A stretch of 35,831 bases of DNA from CAYYNQ01 sp964473105. Lineage in GTDB: Bacteria > Sumerlaeota > Sumerlaeia > MVZB01. Position numbers and translations under genes: made by a program. Under the pieces are notes generated by a model. That model made no database searches, was not told the DNA's origin, and saw nothing but the letters and a program-made list of their open reading frames with translations. Position 1 is the first letter of the stretch; each line of letters begins with the position of its first letter. The stretch spans positions 1 to 35,831 of the forward strand of contig CAYYNQ010000020.1 in NCBI GenBank assembly GCA_964473105.1, in the 5' to 3' direction. Positions 8,856 through 17,725 of this stretch are shown here, one piece after another.

Positions 8856-9299
8856 TCAGGATGCCGGGACCCTGGGCTCATGTTTTTCTTTTTTATTCCC
8901 GTGCTTTCTCCATTCAGGGCGTATCAGCCACCAGCTGAGGAGTAAGAGGATAAAAAATGAGATGTAGAGCGCCAGGAATGTCCAGTCCGGCAGGTTTAGG
9001 AAGATGATTCGGTTGATCCAATACGGAATGCAGGCCTCACCCGGCAACAGCGTCGGTGCGCCGCCCTTTACACGCAGGTTGTATTCCAGGGTTGTAAGCG
9101 GACAGATTTTCCCTGCCATTGTTTGGATTACAACGCATGTCATCATCACCAGGTGAATCAGTCGAAACCATGGGTTGCGAACCCAGTGCCATTGCCGCCA
9201 GTAACCGATCCAGACCAGGACGATGCCGCCCACCAGGAAAAATACGAGAAATGCATGGGTGAACAGGACCAGGTTGGCTAGAAGCAGGTGGGGGTTCAC
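8856..9299 (-). CDS. DUF2784 family membrane protein
   Basis: A 147-residue protein with four predicted membrane helices (LANLVLFTHAFLVFFLVGG; LIHLVMMTCVVIQTMAG; IIFLNLPDWTFLALYISFF; FILLLLSWWLI) and the family hallmark CPLTTLEYNLR after the second helix. A basic tail follows. The role of DUF2784 proteins is not known. An upstream ATG at 9329 is in frame, but I prefer the GTG at 9299. It overlaps the TGA of the preceding glycosyltransferase gene in a GTGA tetranucleotide, which is typical of translational coupling, and it starts just before the first helix. Confidence 0.82.
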   Translation of the reverse strand: MNPHLLLANLVLFTHAFLVFFLVGGIVLVWIGYWRQWHWVRNPWFRLIHLVMMTCVVIQTMAGKICPLTTLEYNLRVKGGAPTLLPGEACIPYWINRIIFLNLPDWTFLALYISFFILLLLSWWLIRPEWRKHGNKKEKHEPRVPAS

Positions 9300-10492
9300 G
9301 ATGTCGAGTCCACGTGACGATTTATGCAATCGATATACAGCTGTTCGGTTTCATGCAGCATGGTGTCAAGGCTGAACCGTTGAGCCTTGACCCGGGCGGC
9401 CGTGGACATTGATGACCGCGTTTGATGATCCATCAGCATGCGCCGCATCGCGTACGTCAGGCCTTGGACCTGCAGCGGCGGGATGATGATACCTTCTTTC
9501 CCATCCTCAACTGCTTCCGCATTGCCCCCGACATCCGAGGCGATGATGGGCAGGCCCGCGGCCATCGCCTCAATGACAGCATTCGAGAATCCTTCCCGGG
9601 TGGAAGGGAGGACTAGGACATCCGCCGCAGCCATGTATCTCTCGACATCATCCTTTTTACCCCAAAATTTTACCATGGTGGGGTCGGGTAGCTGCGATGC
9701 CTGGCTTTGCAGTGCAGACATCAGGGGTCCATCACCGAGTATCCATGCCCAGGCCCGGGGAGGTTTCCTGAATTCATCCGGGTCGTCCTGGGATTTCGGT
9801 GTCTCGACATGTAGTTTTCCGAAGGCTTCCAGGAAATCGGCGCAACGCTTCTGTTCAACCAGTCGTGCTGCAAACAGGAATACAATGTCCCTTTCGGCGA
9901 GATTTTTTTCATGGCGTAACCCAGCCCTTGCCTCCTGAGCGGAACCAAACCGTTCGTGATCGATCCCATTGTAAATGACCCGAATCCGGCCGTCCGGCAA
10001 ACCAAGTTTCTCCCGGATGTCTGACTTCACGCGTTCACTGACCGCGATCATGCCCTCTCGCCAGCGTGACAGGAAGCGGTCCATCCAGGCCTGACGCCGT
10101 GTTTCCCAGGTGTCAACATTGTGGACTTGGCACCAGATATGCCGGATCCCGGCCATTTTTGCCGCAACGGTTGCCGGGACATTGCTGCGATACATGTGGC
10201 TATGAACGATGTCGACCCGTTGACTTTTCATCAGCTCGGTGAGTCGGCAGAGCGCCCGTGGATCCCAGCGTGAACGGAATGGGATGCAGTGGACTGGAAT
10301 TCCAGACTGCTCCAGTTTATCGGCGATCGGGCCGCGTTCGCGGAGGCATACAACAGAGACATCGAAACGGTTTTGATCAAGCCGTGGCAGGATTGCAGCA
10401 AGGCGGCGCTCAATTCCCCCGACTGGAAGCCATGTAATGACCCGCAGCACATGTATCCTTCGTCCGTGTAATGAGGGAGTTGTCTCAATCAT
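9296..10492 (-). CDS. GT4-family glycosyltransferase (GT-B fold)
   Basis: A 398-residue cytoplasmic, peripherally membrane-bound retaining glycosyltransferase. The N-terminal domain shows the acceptor loop VITWLPVGGIERRLAAILP and IVHSHMYRSNVPATVAAK. The C-terminal donor domain begins at FLFAARLVEQKRCADFLEAF and carries ILGDGPL, WGKKDDVERYMAAADVLVLPS and the EX7E-type motif EGFSNAVIEAMAAGLPIIASDVGG, which holds the nucleotide-sugar. Donor and acceptor are not predictable from sequence. It starts at 10492 opposite the divergent MBL-fold gene and is coupled to DUF2784 through a 4-base overlap. With the epimerase, the GT-C enzyme and the WecA-like gene it points to surface glycan synthesis. Confidence 0.92.
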   Translation of the reverse strand: MIETTPSLHGRRIHVLRVITWLPVGGIERRLAAILPRLDQNRFDVSVVCLRERGPIADKLEQSGIPVHCIPFRSRWDPRALCRLTELMKSQRVDIVHSHMYRSNVPATVAAKMAGIRHIWCQVHNVDTWETRRQAWMDRFLSRWREGMIAVSERVKSDIREKLGLPDGRIRVIYNGIDHERFGSAQEARAGLRHEKNLAERDIVFLFAARLVEQKRCADFLEAFGKLHVETPKSQDDPDEFRKPPRAWAWILGDGPLMSALQSQASQLPDPTMVKFWGKKDDVERYMAAADVLVLPSTREGFSNAVIEAMAAGLPIIASDVGGNAEAVEDGKEGIIIPPLQVQGLTYAMRRMLMDHQTRSSMSTAARVKAQRFSLDTMLHETEQLYIDCINRHVDSTS

Positions 10493-10641
10493 TGAATCTG
10501 TCGTTCATCCTCTTTTCAGGATTAAATCCAACCAGATTCAGGGCTTAAAAGCCATGCGCATTCTACGGTTTATCATCGACTCGGGAATCCGGTATGATCG
10601 AGGGGTCTTAACAGTCAGGCTTGTGGAAACAGGATTTCTGG

Positions 10642-11421
10642 ATGAGTGATCGGGAAATTAGTGTCAGGGTTCTGGGGTCGGGAACCTCGTCGGGTGTGCC
10701 GGTGATCAGATGCACGTGTCCGGTCTGTAAGTCCGACGATATCCGGAACAGACGGATGCGTTCCAGTATCAGCATCGAGTGTGATGGGAAGTGGTTCCTT
10801 GTCGACTGCTCGATTGATTTCAGGCAGCAAATGCTCAACTGGCCCATGCCGTGTATTGATGCCGTGCTGGTCACACACACACATTCCGACCACATCAACG
10901 GGCTGGATGACCTGCGGGTCTATAATTATCACCAGAAGAAGTCAATCCCGCTTTATTCATCACCCAGGTTTCTCGATGATATCAAGACCCGGTTTCACTA
11001 CTGTTTCAGGCCTTTCCAGAAGGGAGGCGGGATACCCTCGATCGATTTGAAACCGGTGCAGGCAGGTAACCCGTTACAGATTGCGGGGGTGGAGGTGATT
11101 CCGGTCGGGATTGATCATGGCAGGCTCCCGATCCTTGGTTTTCGAATCGGAAGCTTCGCATACCTGACCGACTGCAGCGGGATTCCAGACGAGAGCCTGA
11201 CGTTGCTCGAGGGCGTTGAAGTCCTGATTATTTCCGCATTGCGCCATCATCCCCACCCGACTCACTTCACGCTTGAGCAGTCGTGTGAAGCCGTCGGGTC
11301 GATCGGCGCAAGGCAAGTGTGGTTCACACATATTTCGCATGATCTTGACCATGAGCAGACTAACGCAGAACTTCCTGAGGGGATGCAACTGGCCCATGAC
11401 GGGCTGGAAGTCAAGGCCTGA
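10642..11421 (+). CDS. MBL-fold metallohydrolase, PhnP-like
   Basis: A 259-residue metallo-beta-lactamase-fold hydrolase. The di-metal motif HTHSDH is at residues 79-84 and is followed by INGLDDLR, as in the PhnP group (phosphoribosyl cyclic phosphate phosphodiesterases and relatives). The later ligands are present: His in IDHGRLPILGF, Asp in YLTDCSG, and THISHDLDH near the C-terminus. The N-terminal GSGTSSGVPVIRCTCPVC segment has the Cys cluster typical of this subgroup, which binds a structural zinc. A cyclic phosphate or phosphodiester substrate is likely. There is no phosphonate operon nearby, so a PhnP role proper is not supported. The ATG at 10642 was chosen over an upstream TTG (10621). 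It is followed after 35 bases by the WecA-like gene. Confidence 0.87.
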   Translation: MSDREISVRVLGSGTSSGVPVIRCTCPVCKSDDIRNRRMRSSISIECDGKWFLVDCSIDFRQQMLNWPMPCIDAVLVTHTHSDHINGLDDLRVYNYHQKKSIPLYSSPRFLDDIKTRFHYCFRPFQKGGGIPSIDLKPVQAGNPLQIAGVEVIPVGIDHGRLPILGFRIGSFAYLTDCSGIPDESLTLLEGVEVLIISALRHHPHPTHFTLEQSCEAVGSIGARQVWFTHISHDLDHEQTNAELPEGMQLAHDGLEVKA

Positions 11422-11456
11422 AAACCAGGCGGATCGTGAAAAAGACTGGAGTCGCC

Positions 11457-12596
11457 ATGCCGGGTGAGGCAGCAATTAACGAATCTTTTCTGACTTTGTG
11501 TTTTGTGTGGGGCAGCGGTTTGATCCTGACTTGGTTGTTGAGCCGATTTCTGACGGGTATCTCAGGAAAGATCGCGGTTCGGTTCGGGATTATCTCGAGG
11601 GTGACCGGTCGCAGTTCCCACTCGGTACCCATACCACGTCTGGGCGGGATCGGGGCGATACTGGCCCTGCTGGCGGGGTTGACCTATTGCGGATTCTGTT
11701 TTTCCGCTTTCGGTTGGGTTGACTGGATCGGGTCGACAGATTCCGGGGCGGGCTGGTTGTGCTGCGGGCTGCTTGTGATGTTTGTTCTAGGGATCCTGGA
11801 CGACCTGTTTGATTTACCGCCCCTGTTGAAGCTGATTCTGACGCTGTTTTTCGTGACGATCTCGGTCATCGGCAGCGGCGTTGTATTCGGGGTGGCCGGC
11901 TCATCGGCCGATGAGGCCGGGATGCCGTGGTTTTGCATTTTGCTGACGGTTCTCTGGATCCTGTTTTTCACGCATGGATTCAATTTTATGGACGGCATGG
12001 ATGGATTGGCCGGGACCTTTGCCATGATTTCGGGCCTGTTCATGACAGCGCTGCTGTTGCTCGGCGCACTCAACATCCCCGAGATGACTGTTCCGGGACT
12101 GCCCGGCCTGGTTTTATCCCTGCTGGCGGCTTCATGTGCGGGATTTCTCGCATGGAACAGGCCACCGGCACGTATTTTCATGGGCGACGGTGGTAGCCTT
12201 GCAATCGGTTATCTTCTGGGCAGTTTGGTGGTGGTTTTTAGCCGTGAATTGGCGGCGATGGACAGTATGGCCTGGCTCACCGGGATGACGGTGTTGGTTC
12301 CTTTCATTTTTGACGTGCTGTTGACGTTGGTGCGGCGCTGGAAAAATCGTGAAAACCTGATGCAGGCCCACCGCGAGCATCTTTATCAGCGCCTTATGAT
12401 CTCGGGGATGGGCCATGAGGCGGTTTTACGCCTGAATATCAGGTATTTTATAGTTTGTGGCGCGCTGGCTCTGGCTGGACAACAGTTTGGCGGGGGCTGG
12501 GGGAGGGTGATTGCGGGTTTGTTGGCGGCGGCGGTGATGCTGCATTATTGGCATGGGGTGCTGAGGTTGGAACAAGAGAAAAAAATAGGGCCGTAA
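11457..12596 (+). CDS. WecA/MraY-type polyprenyl-phosphate sugar-1-phosphate transferase
   Basis: An integral membrane protein of about 379 residues with ten or eleven hydrophobic segments. It transfers a sugar-1-phosphate from a UDP-sugar to undecaprenyl phosphate, the first membrane step of O-antigen, enterobacterial common antigen-like or capsule synthesis. Family motifs are present in order: VPIPRLGGIGA (first cytoplasmic loop), LGILDDLFDLPPLLKLI (Asp-Asp Mg2+ site), NFMDGMDGLAG, PPARIFMGDGGSLAIGYLLG, and the His-rich loop AHREHLYQRL that favours WecA-like over MraY enzymes. I prefer the ATG at 11457 (GGAG 5 bases upstream) to a GTG at 11436. It lies 35 bases after the MBL gene, probably in one transcript. 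Confidence 0.9.
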   Translation: MPGEAAINESFLTLCFVWGSGLILTWLLSRFLTGISGKIAVRFGIISRVTGRSSHSVPIPRLGGIGAILALLAGLTYCGFCFSAFGWVDWIGSTDSGAGWLCCGLLVMFVLGILDDLFDLPPLLKLILTLFFVTISVIGSGVVFGVAGSSADEAGMPWFCILLTVLWILFFTHGFNFMDGMDGLAGTFAMISGLFMTALLLLGALNIPEMTVPGLPGLVLSLLAASCAGFLAWNRPPARIFMGDGGSLAIGYLLGSLVVVFSRELAAMDSMAWLTGMTVLVPFIFDVLLTLVRRWKNRENLMQAHREHLYQRLMISGMGHEAVLRLNIRYFIVCGALALAGQQFGGGWGRVIAGLLAAAVMLHYWHGVLRLEQEKKIGP

Positions 12597-12811
12597 AAGA
12601 GGATTCGGGGGCGAAATAATGACGAAAACAGAAGGGCGAAAAAAAAGCGAAAAATAATGTTCGTTTTCTCTTGCATTGGTTGCGGGGTCATGGCTTAATG
12701 AGGTCCATAAGTTCCCCTGAATGGTCGCTGGGGGACAGCTTGCCCGGGGTGACCTCAGCGCTGATACTGGGCGTTGCAGGGAGGACGTGATCACGGTCAG
12801 GGTGTGAATGG

Positions 12812-13114
12812 ATGCTTGAGAAAATTGAACAGCTGGAAAAGTGTGTTGAGTCGCTGATTTCGATGCTTGAGGAATCTCGGCGTGAAAATCAGGAGTTGCA
12901 TGCCAAGCTGGACCGGATGCGGACCGCAGTCGGCAGCCAGACCGATCTTCTTGAGAAAAATCAAGACCTTGAAGGTGCGGTTGGAAGCCTTGAGAGTGAG
13001 GTTGCAGGGATGACTGACAGGGAAACACAGATACGCGACCGGCTGCAGGGTATCTTGGCGCGAATTGATTCACTGCAGCTTGAACTGACGGGTCAGGCCC
13101 AAAGCGGCCATTAG
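12812..13114 (+). CDS. Small coiled-coil protein, ZapB-like
   Basis: A 100-residue protein that is almost entirely heptad-patterned (LEKIEQLEKCVESLISMLEE; LLEKNQDLEGAVGSLESEV), predicting a long parallel coiled coil with a short break near residue 45. Its position 29 bases before zapA, its size and its composition match ZapB-type FtsZ-ring accessory proteins. ZapB sequences are too simple for a firm family call, so the assignment rests mainly on the neighbour. The start ATG at 12812 follows AGGGTG. Confidence 0.7.
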   Translation: MLEKIEQLEKCVESLISMLEESRRENQELHAKLDRMRTAVGSQTDLLEKNQDLEGAVGSLESEVAGMTDRETQIRDRLQGILARIDSLQLELTGQAQSGH

Positions 13115-13143
13115 AATTTTCGGACAGGAAAGGTGCTCAGGAT

Positions 13144-13452
13144 ATGCCGACCGAGACCAGTGAAACCTTGGCCGTCAGTGTGTGTGGTGAGAGTCTGCGG
13201 ATGCGAGTCCATCCGGACGATGCCGAATTTTACCAGGAAGCAGCCGAGATGGTCAATAAGACATGGGAGAAGGTCCGTCGCAGCGGAACGGTGGAGCCGC
13301 CCCAGAAGACGCTGGCGATGACGGCATTCCATCTGGCAGCGGACCTGATCGATGCCCGTGATGCCATTGCGGGGGCTCGTCAGGGTAACAAGCGGTTGAA
13401 CAATTTGATTGAGCGAATTGATCATGTCACGGCTGTCGGTCCTCACGACTGA
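13144..13452 (+). CDS. zapA: Cell division protein ZapA
   Basis: A 102-residue protein with the ZapA pattern. The N-terminal beta-hairpin (VSVCGESLRMRVHPDDAEFYQEAAEMVNKTWEKVR) would contact FtsZ, and the C-terminal helical dimerisation arm (LAMTAFHLAADLIDARDA, RLNNLIERID) forms the dumbbell stalk. ZapA cross-links and stabilises FtsZ protofilaments at the division septum. The middle is slightly unusual, with RRSGTVEPPQKT in place of the common basic loop. It lies between the ZapB-like gene and recA. Confidence 0.85.
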   Translation: MPTETSETLAVSVCGESLRMRVHPDDAEFYQEAAEMVNKTWEKVRRSGTVEPPQKTLAMTAFHLAADLIDARDAIAGARQGNKRLNNLIERIDHVTAVGPHD

Positions 13453-13484
13453 AGTCATGGAAACAAAAGATTAGACTTCCCGTC

Positions 13485-13510
13485 CCGGTTAAGATGGTCA
13501 AATCCGGTTA
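13485..13510 (+). promoter_or_regulatory. Direct repeat upstream of recA, possible operator
   Basis: Two exact copies of CCGGTTA start at 13485 and 13504, 19 bases apart (near two helical turns), 48 bases before the recA start. None of the LexA boxes I know (CTGT-N8-ACAG, GAAC-N4-GTTC, GTTC-N7-GTTC) is present here. The repeat is seen directly; a role in recA control is inference from position only. Confidence 0.3.
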
Positions 13511-13557
13511 GGGGAGATTTGCAGCCTGCCAGCCATAAAAGAGGAGGTATCGATACC

Positions 13558-14619
13558 ATGGCACGCACAAAGACGGAACAGGAACAGTCCAACAAGTTAA
13601 AGATGCTGGATATCGCCCTGGGGCATATCGAGAAAGCTTATGGCAAGGGATCGATCATGAAGATGGGAGACTGGGAGGCGATGGATATTCCCAGCATCAG
13701 TACATCTTCGATCTCGCTGGACATTGCGCTGGGATGTGGGGGCATACCGCGTGGTCGTGTTGTTGAAATATATGGTCCGGAGTCATCCGGCAAGACAACC
13801 TTGGCTCTGCATCTAGTGGCCAATGCCCAGAAGGGCGGCGGTATGGCGGCCTATATCGATGCCGAGCATGCGCTTGATCCAGTTTATGCCTCGAAGCTGG
13901 GAGTGGATGTGGATGAGTTGATCGTCTCGCAGCCGGACTGGGGTGAACAGGCGCTGGATATCGTGGAACAGCTGATCCAGGCCAATTCACTGGATATGAT
14001 TGTTGTTGATTCTGTGGCGGCATTGGTGCCCAAGTCCGAAATTGAGGGTGAAATGGGCGACAGTTTCGTTGGGCTGCATGCGCGACTCATGAGCCAGGCC
14101 ATGCGCAAGTTGACAGCGATACTAGGACGTTCGCAAACCTGCCTGATCTTCATCAACCAGATTCGTGAGAAGATCGGCGTGATGTTCGGAAACCCCGAAA
14201 CCACGACGGGAGGTCGTGCCCTGAAATTCTACAGCTCGATCCGTCTCGATATCCGACGGATTGCCGGGCTGAAGGATGGAGATACCCCGATCGGGAACCG
14301 TACACGTGTCAAGGTTGTCAAAAATAAGTGTGCGCCACCCTTTCGACAGGCTGAGTTTGATATTCTCTACGGACACGGGATTAGTTATGAGGGTGATCTA
14401 CTCGATCTTGCGGTAAACCACAGGCTCGTCGAGAAGTCTGGTGCGTGGTACAGTTTCCAGGGTGAACGGATCGGCCAGGGTCGTGAGAATGCCCGGAAAT
14501 ACCTAATCGAGAACAGGGAAACGACAGCTCGCCTTGACACGCTGATCCGCGAAGAGTTGCTTCCGGACAGCATCGAGAAAATCAACGGGGAAGCTTCGAA
14601 ATCAGAGAATCTGAGCTAG
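13558..14619 (+). CDS. recA: Recombinase RecA
   Basis: A 353-residue RecA of ordinary length. Walker A is GPESSGKT (residues 73-80), and the core includes YIDAEHALDPVYA, IVVDSVAALVPKSEIEGEMGD (Walker B and L1), LIFINQIREKIGVMFGNPETTTGG (L2 DNA-binding loop) and GRALKFYSS. It polymerises on single-stranded DNA, drives strand exchange and stimulates LexA self-cleavage. The start is decided by an unusually strong ribosome site, GAGGAGGT at 13541-13548, nine bases before the ATG. An upstream in-frame start at 13519 is unsupported. No RecX gene follows, which is a common partner elsewhere. Confidence 0.98.
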   Translation: MARTKTEQEQSNKLKMLDIALGHIEKAYGKGSIMKMGDWEAMDIPSISTSSISLDIALGCGGIPRGRVVEIYGPESSGKTTLALHLVANAQKGGGMAAYIDAEHALDPVYASKLGVDVDELIVSQPDWGEQALDIVEQLIQANSLDMIVVDSVAALVPKSEIEGEMGDSFVGLHARLMSQAMRKLTAILGRSQTCLIFINQIREKIGVMFGNPETTTGGRALKFYSSIRLDIRRIAGLKDGDTPIGNRTRVKVVKNKCAPPFRQAEFDILYGHGISYEGDLLDLAVNHRLVEKSGAWYSFQGERIGQGRENARKYLIENRETTARLDTLIREELLPDSIEKINGEASKSENLS

Positions 14620-15322
14620 ACGTTATGGCAGGAAGTGGATTTTTGTCGGGGCTGACTGCATAGAGCCGGAAATTCTATTTTCATGCCGGGATCTGTTTCA
14701 GAATGGTACAGCCCGGGGTGCCCGTGCATGATATCGGTCTGTGTGGGCGTGGCGGATATAACCTCACGTATGGTTCTTGGCAGCGTCATTTTTTGTGATG
14801 GCTTCCAGGTAAAATAATCGAACCACAGGTTATGATCAGGCGACATCAGCGCGTGATCGAGAGAGGGGAGGGGGTTGAATAGGTTGTTCAACCCCCTCTT
14901 GGTTATTTTCAGCATCGGGTTTGTCGTTGGCCTGCCCTGATGCAGCGACCGTAGAAATATTAAATCCGGGGGGGACATTGGGGGCTTGGGGAAATCATTT
15001 GATGGTTGCACGGTCATTTCTGTCTGGTGTTTCCCGGATGGAAGGCCCCCATAGGTCATGAAACGGACTCCCAATGCCGGTCACGATCACCGCTTCATGG
15101 AGTATATCCCGTGATATGCGGTGGTCATGCATGCCGACAATAGGGAGGGGGTTGTTTGTCGTTTGAGGCAGGTTCCCGGATTGAAAGGTGACCCCATGAT
15201 TGGAATCGGATACCTTCCCGGGCTTGACCATGCACTAGTTCGAGGATATGCTGTTTGGCCTGCCCCATGTGGGATGATATTACAGGCATTTGTCGGAACC
15301 TCAGACTGGACACCTGTCCATT
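14620..15322. other. recA-guaA intergenic region with faint degenerate repeats
   Basis: About 700 bases with no gene I can support. The longest open frame (minus strand, 14616-15074) has low-complexity, Pro/Thr-rich content and no ribosome site. The stretches around 15020-15115 and 15160-15260 look like old copies of one another, sharing TTCCCGGAT followed by a GA-AGG, CCCCAT and GGAATCGG-like pattern. A strong hairpin lies at 14868-14898. Confidence 0.4.
14868..14898 (+). terminator. Hairpin downstream of recA, possible terminator
   Basis: A perfect 12-base inverted repeat, GAGGGGGTTGAA with TTCAACCCCCTC, encloses a 7-base loop. It is followed by TTGGTTATTTT, only a loose T-tract. It lies 248 bases after the recA stop, so it is either a distal recA terminator or a structural element of the repeat-bearing spacer. 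Confidence 0.45.
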
Positions 15323-16846
15323 ATGATCCTGATATTCGATTTTGGTTCGCAGTACACCCAGTTAATTGCCCGGAAAATCCGCCAGCTTCAGGTCAAGAGT
15401 GAGATTGTACCCTATAACCATCCGGTATCCGGGATACCGCTCGATGAACTGGACGGTATTATCCTTTCGGGCGGTCCCGCATCGACTTATACGAAGAATG
15501 CCCCCCGGCTCAATGTCAAGCTGCTCAAGCAGGGTGTGCCGGTGCTGGGCATCTGTTATGGCATGCAGTCTCTGACACGCAAGCTGGGTGGTGATGTTCG
15601 GCGGGGGGTGGTCGGTGAATATGGCCATGCGGAACTCAGGCTGCAACGGCGTGACCGACTTTTCCAGGGTGTCCATTCCGGTACACGGGTCTGGATGAGT
15701 CACGGTGACCGTGTTGTGAAAATACCAAGAGCCTTTGAAGTCCTGGGCTCATCCGAGGATTGTCCGTTTGCGGCTGTCCGCCACCGTAGAGACCCGATCT
15801 GGGGCGTTCAGTTTCACCCTGAGGTACATCATACTGCGGATGGACAGCGCCTGCTGGAAAATTATGTTTTCAGAATCTGTAAGGCGAAGACGGACTGGAA
15901 GATGGGCCGTTTCGTCGAGGAGACAATCGAGCGGCTGGCACGGAAGACCGGCCACCGGGATGTCATCTGCGGAGTCTCCGGCGGAGTGGACTCGACGGTG
16001 CTTGCGGTTCTGTTGCACAGGGCAATTGGACCGCAGTTGAAGGCGGTTTATGTTGACCATGGACTGATGCGGAAGGATGAATCAGAGGTTGTTGTCCAGC
16101 GTTTCCGGGATCTGCTGGGAATCAAGGTCAGGCATGTCCGGGCGGCACGGCATTTCCTTGGAAAACTGAGGGGCATCAGCCACCCGGAACAGAAACGCCG
16201 GATTATTGGTCGTGAGTTTGTCAATATCTTCTTTCGTGAGTTCAAGGCAGATGAACTTCTGGCCCAGGGAACCCTTTATCCTGATGTCATCGAGTCGGTA
16301 TCCATGAAGGGCCCCTCGGCCGTGATCAAGACGCATCATAACCGCGTGAAGGAGATCCAGAAACTGATCCGGCAGGGTCGGGTGGCTGAACCCCTCAAGG
16401 AATTGTTCAAGGATGAGGTCAGGGATGTTGGCAAGGAACTGGGGATTCCGGCACCTTTGTTGTGGCGGCACCCATTCCCGGGACCGGGGCTGGCCGTCAG
16501 GATTCTCGGTGAGATTACGCCGCGCAGGCTGAAATTACTACGTGCGGCGGATAGCATCTACCTTGAGGAGTTGAAGCGGTCGGGTGATTACGCGAAAATC
16601 TGGCAGGCGTTCTGCGTTCTGTTGCCGGTGAAGTCGGTCGGGGTGATGGGTGACGAGCGAACGTATGACCATGTGGTGGCGTTGCGTGCGGTGACGAGTG
16701 TCGATGGCATGACGGCGGACTGGTATGAGATGCCGCGGGATGTGTTGGCAAGGATCAGCAACAGGATCATCAATGAGATACGGGGAATCAACCGGGTGAC
16801 GTATGATGTCAGCAGCAAACCTCCCGCGACAATTGAGTGGGAGTAA
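15323..16846 (+). CDS. guaA: GMP synthase (glutamine-hydrolysing)
   Basis: A 507-residue bifunctional enzyme that aminates XMP to GMP in purine synthesis. The N-terminal class I glutamine amidotransferase domain starts MILIFDFGSQYTQLIARKIR. It has the nucleophile Cys78 in GICYGMQ and the His-Glu pair in QFHPEVHHT. The ATP-pyrophosphatase domain carries the P-loop GVSGGVDSTV. The dimerisation domain ends with the usual signature RHPFPGPGLAVRILGE, then YDHVVALRAVTSVDGMTADW and the C-terminal PPATIEWE. The ATG at 15323 was taken because the amidotransferase strand begins there; the ribosome site is weak. No guaB lies next to it. Confidence 0.98.
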   Translation: MILIFDFGSQYTQLIARKIRQLQVKSEIVPYNHPVSGIPLDELDGIILSGGPASTYTKNAPRLNVKLLKQGVPVLGICYGMQSLTRKLGGDVRRGVVGEYGHAELRLQRRDRLFQGVHSGTRVWMSHGDRVVKIPRAFEVLGSSEDCPFAAVRHRRDPIWGVQFHPEVHHTADGQRLLENYVFRICKAKTDWKMGRFVEETIERLARKTGHRDVICGVSGGVDSTVLAVLLHRAIGPQLKAVYVDHGLMRKDESEVVVQRFRDLLGIKVRHVRAARHFLGKLRGISHPEQKRRIIGREFVNIFFREFKADELLAQGTLYPDVIESVSMKGPSAVIKTHHNRVKEIQKLIRQGRVAEPLKELFKDEVRDVGKELGIPAPLLWRHPFPGPGLAVRILGEITPRRLKLLRAADSIYLEELKRSGDYAKIWQAFCVLLPVKSVGVMGDERTYDHVVALRAVTSVDGMTADWYEMPRDVLARISNRIINEIRGINRVTYDVSSKPPATIEWE

Positions 16847-17071
16847 ACGGTTTCAATGGGCCTTCACATTTGTCCTTATTGTCCGATCTTAGTCCCTCCG
16901 GACCCCATGATGATGTGGATGGAACTCATCAATATTCAGGCGGTAGCGGGGCTGGGTCGTGGTCCCAGCCAGCGACTGATTCTCGACAGGCACAATGGAT
17001 CCCATCCTGAATGCTGCATGAGCTCGGGCTATCCTTGGCGGTGAGCCGAGCGGACCGGTCCTGCCTGATGA

Positions 17072-17725
17072 TCATCGTTTCTGGATGCCCCGTGCTCGGG
17101 AGATAAATTCCCGAATTTTGTCGTGGTCCTTGATCCCCGGCTCGATCTCAATATGGCTTGAGACATCGACCCCCCACGGGCGCAGGTCGGCGACGATCTC
17201 CCCGACGTTTCCCGGGCTCAGGCCACCGGCAATGATTACGTCGCGTTCCCGGATCAGTCCCTTCAACATTTCGTAGTCGTAACCCTGGCCGGTCCCGCCC
17301 CGCAGATCGGGATGATGGGTGTCAGTCAGGATCGGGACCCCTGGATATTGGTCCGCTTCCCGGATCAGGGTTTCTGCGTTCTTCACGGCAAGCGCCTTGA
17401 TGACCGAAAGCTTGAAGCCGTTGACATAGTCCGGTGCTTCACTGCCGTGGAACTGCAACCGGTCCAGGCCGAGCCGATCGATCTCGTCCAGGACGGTTGC
17501 CCGGCCTGCATCGACGTAGACCCCCACGGCACTGAACGGCCCGTGGAACCTTGCCCGTATATTTCTGATCAATCCGGCACATTCGTCTGGGGACTGGAAG
17601 CGCCGGGACTGTGGCCAGCGGATGAATCCCAGCCAGTCGGCACCAGCATCGAGCGCACATAGTCCATCCTCGAGACGGGTGATGCCACAGATCTTGATCC
17701 TCAGGTTGTTGCAATCGTCGGCCAT
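17072..17725 (-). CDS. trpF: Phosphoribosylanthranilate isomerase (TrpF)
   Basis: A 217-residue TIM-barrel enzyme for the third step of tryptophan synthesis. The diagnostic start is IKICGITRLEDGLCALDAGADWLGFI, in which Cys is the catalytic base. Later come LQFHGSEAPDYV, the catalytic Asp in ILTDTHHPDLRGGTGQGYDY, AGGLSPGNVGE (phosphate binding) and GVDVSSHIEIEPGIKDHDKI. The last motif normally reads GVDVSSGVE..PG.KD, so the family call is secure. No other trp genes lie in the window. The ATG at 17725 has only a weak ribosome site. Confidence 0.96.
   Translation of the reverse strand: MADDCNNLRIKICGITRLEDGLCALDAGADWLGFIRWPQSRRFQSPDECAGLIRNIRARFHGPFSAVGVYVDAGRATVLDEIDRLGLDRLQFHGSEAPDYVNGFKLSVIKALAVKNAETLIREADQYPGVPILTDTHHPDLRGGTGQGYDYEMLKGLIRERDVIIAGGLSPGNVGEIVADLRPWGVDVSSHIEIEPGIKDHDKIREFISRARGIQKR

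Noticed and set aside
13453..13557. 6S RNA gene after zapA, as in many gammaproteobacteria
   Set aside because: The spacer to recA is only about 105 bases and shows no extended hairpin with a central bubble.
14616..15074. 152-codon minus-strand open frame after recA
   Set aside because: No ribosome site, Pro/Thr-rich low-information content, no recognisable motif, and it overlaps the hairpin at 14868-14898.
15307..15320. TGGACACCTGTCCA inverted repeat before guaA as a riboswitch or operator
   Set aside because: A 6-base stem with a 2-base loop is too small, and no purine riboswitch core is present.
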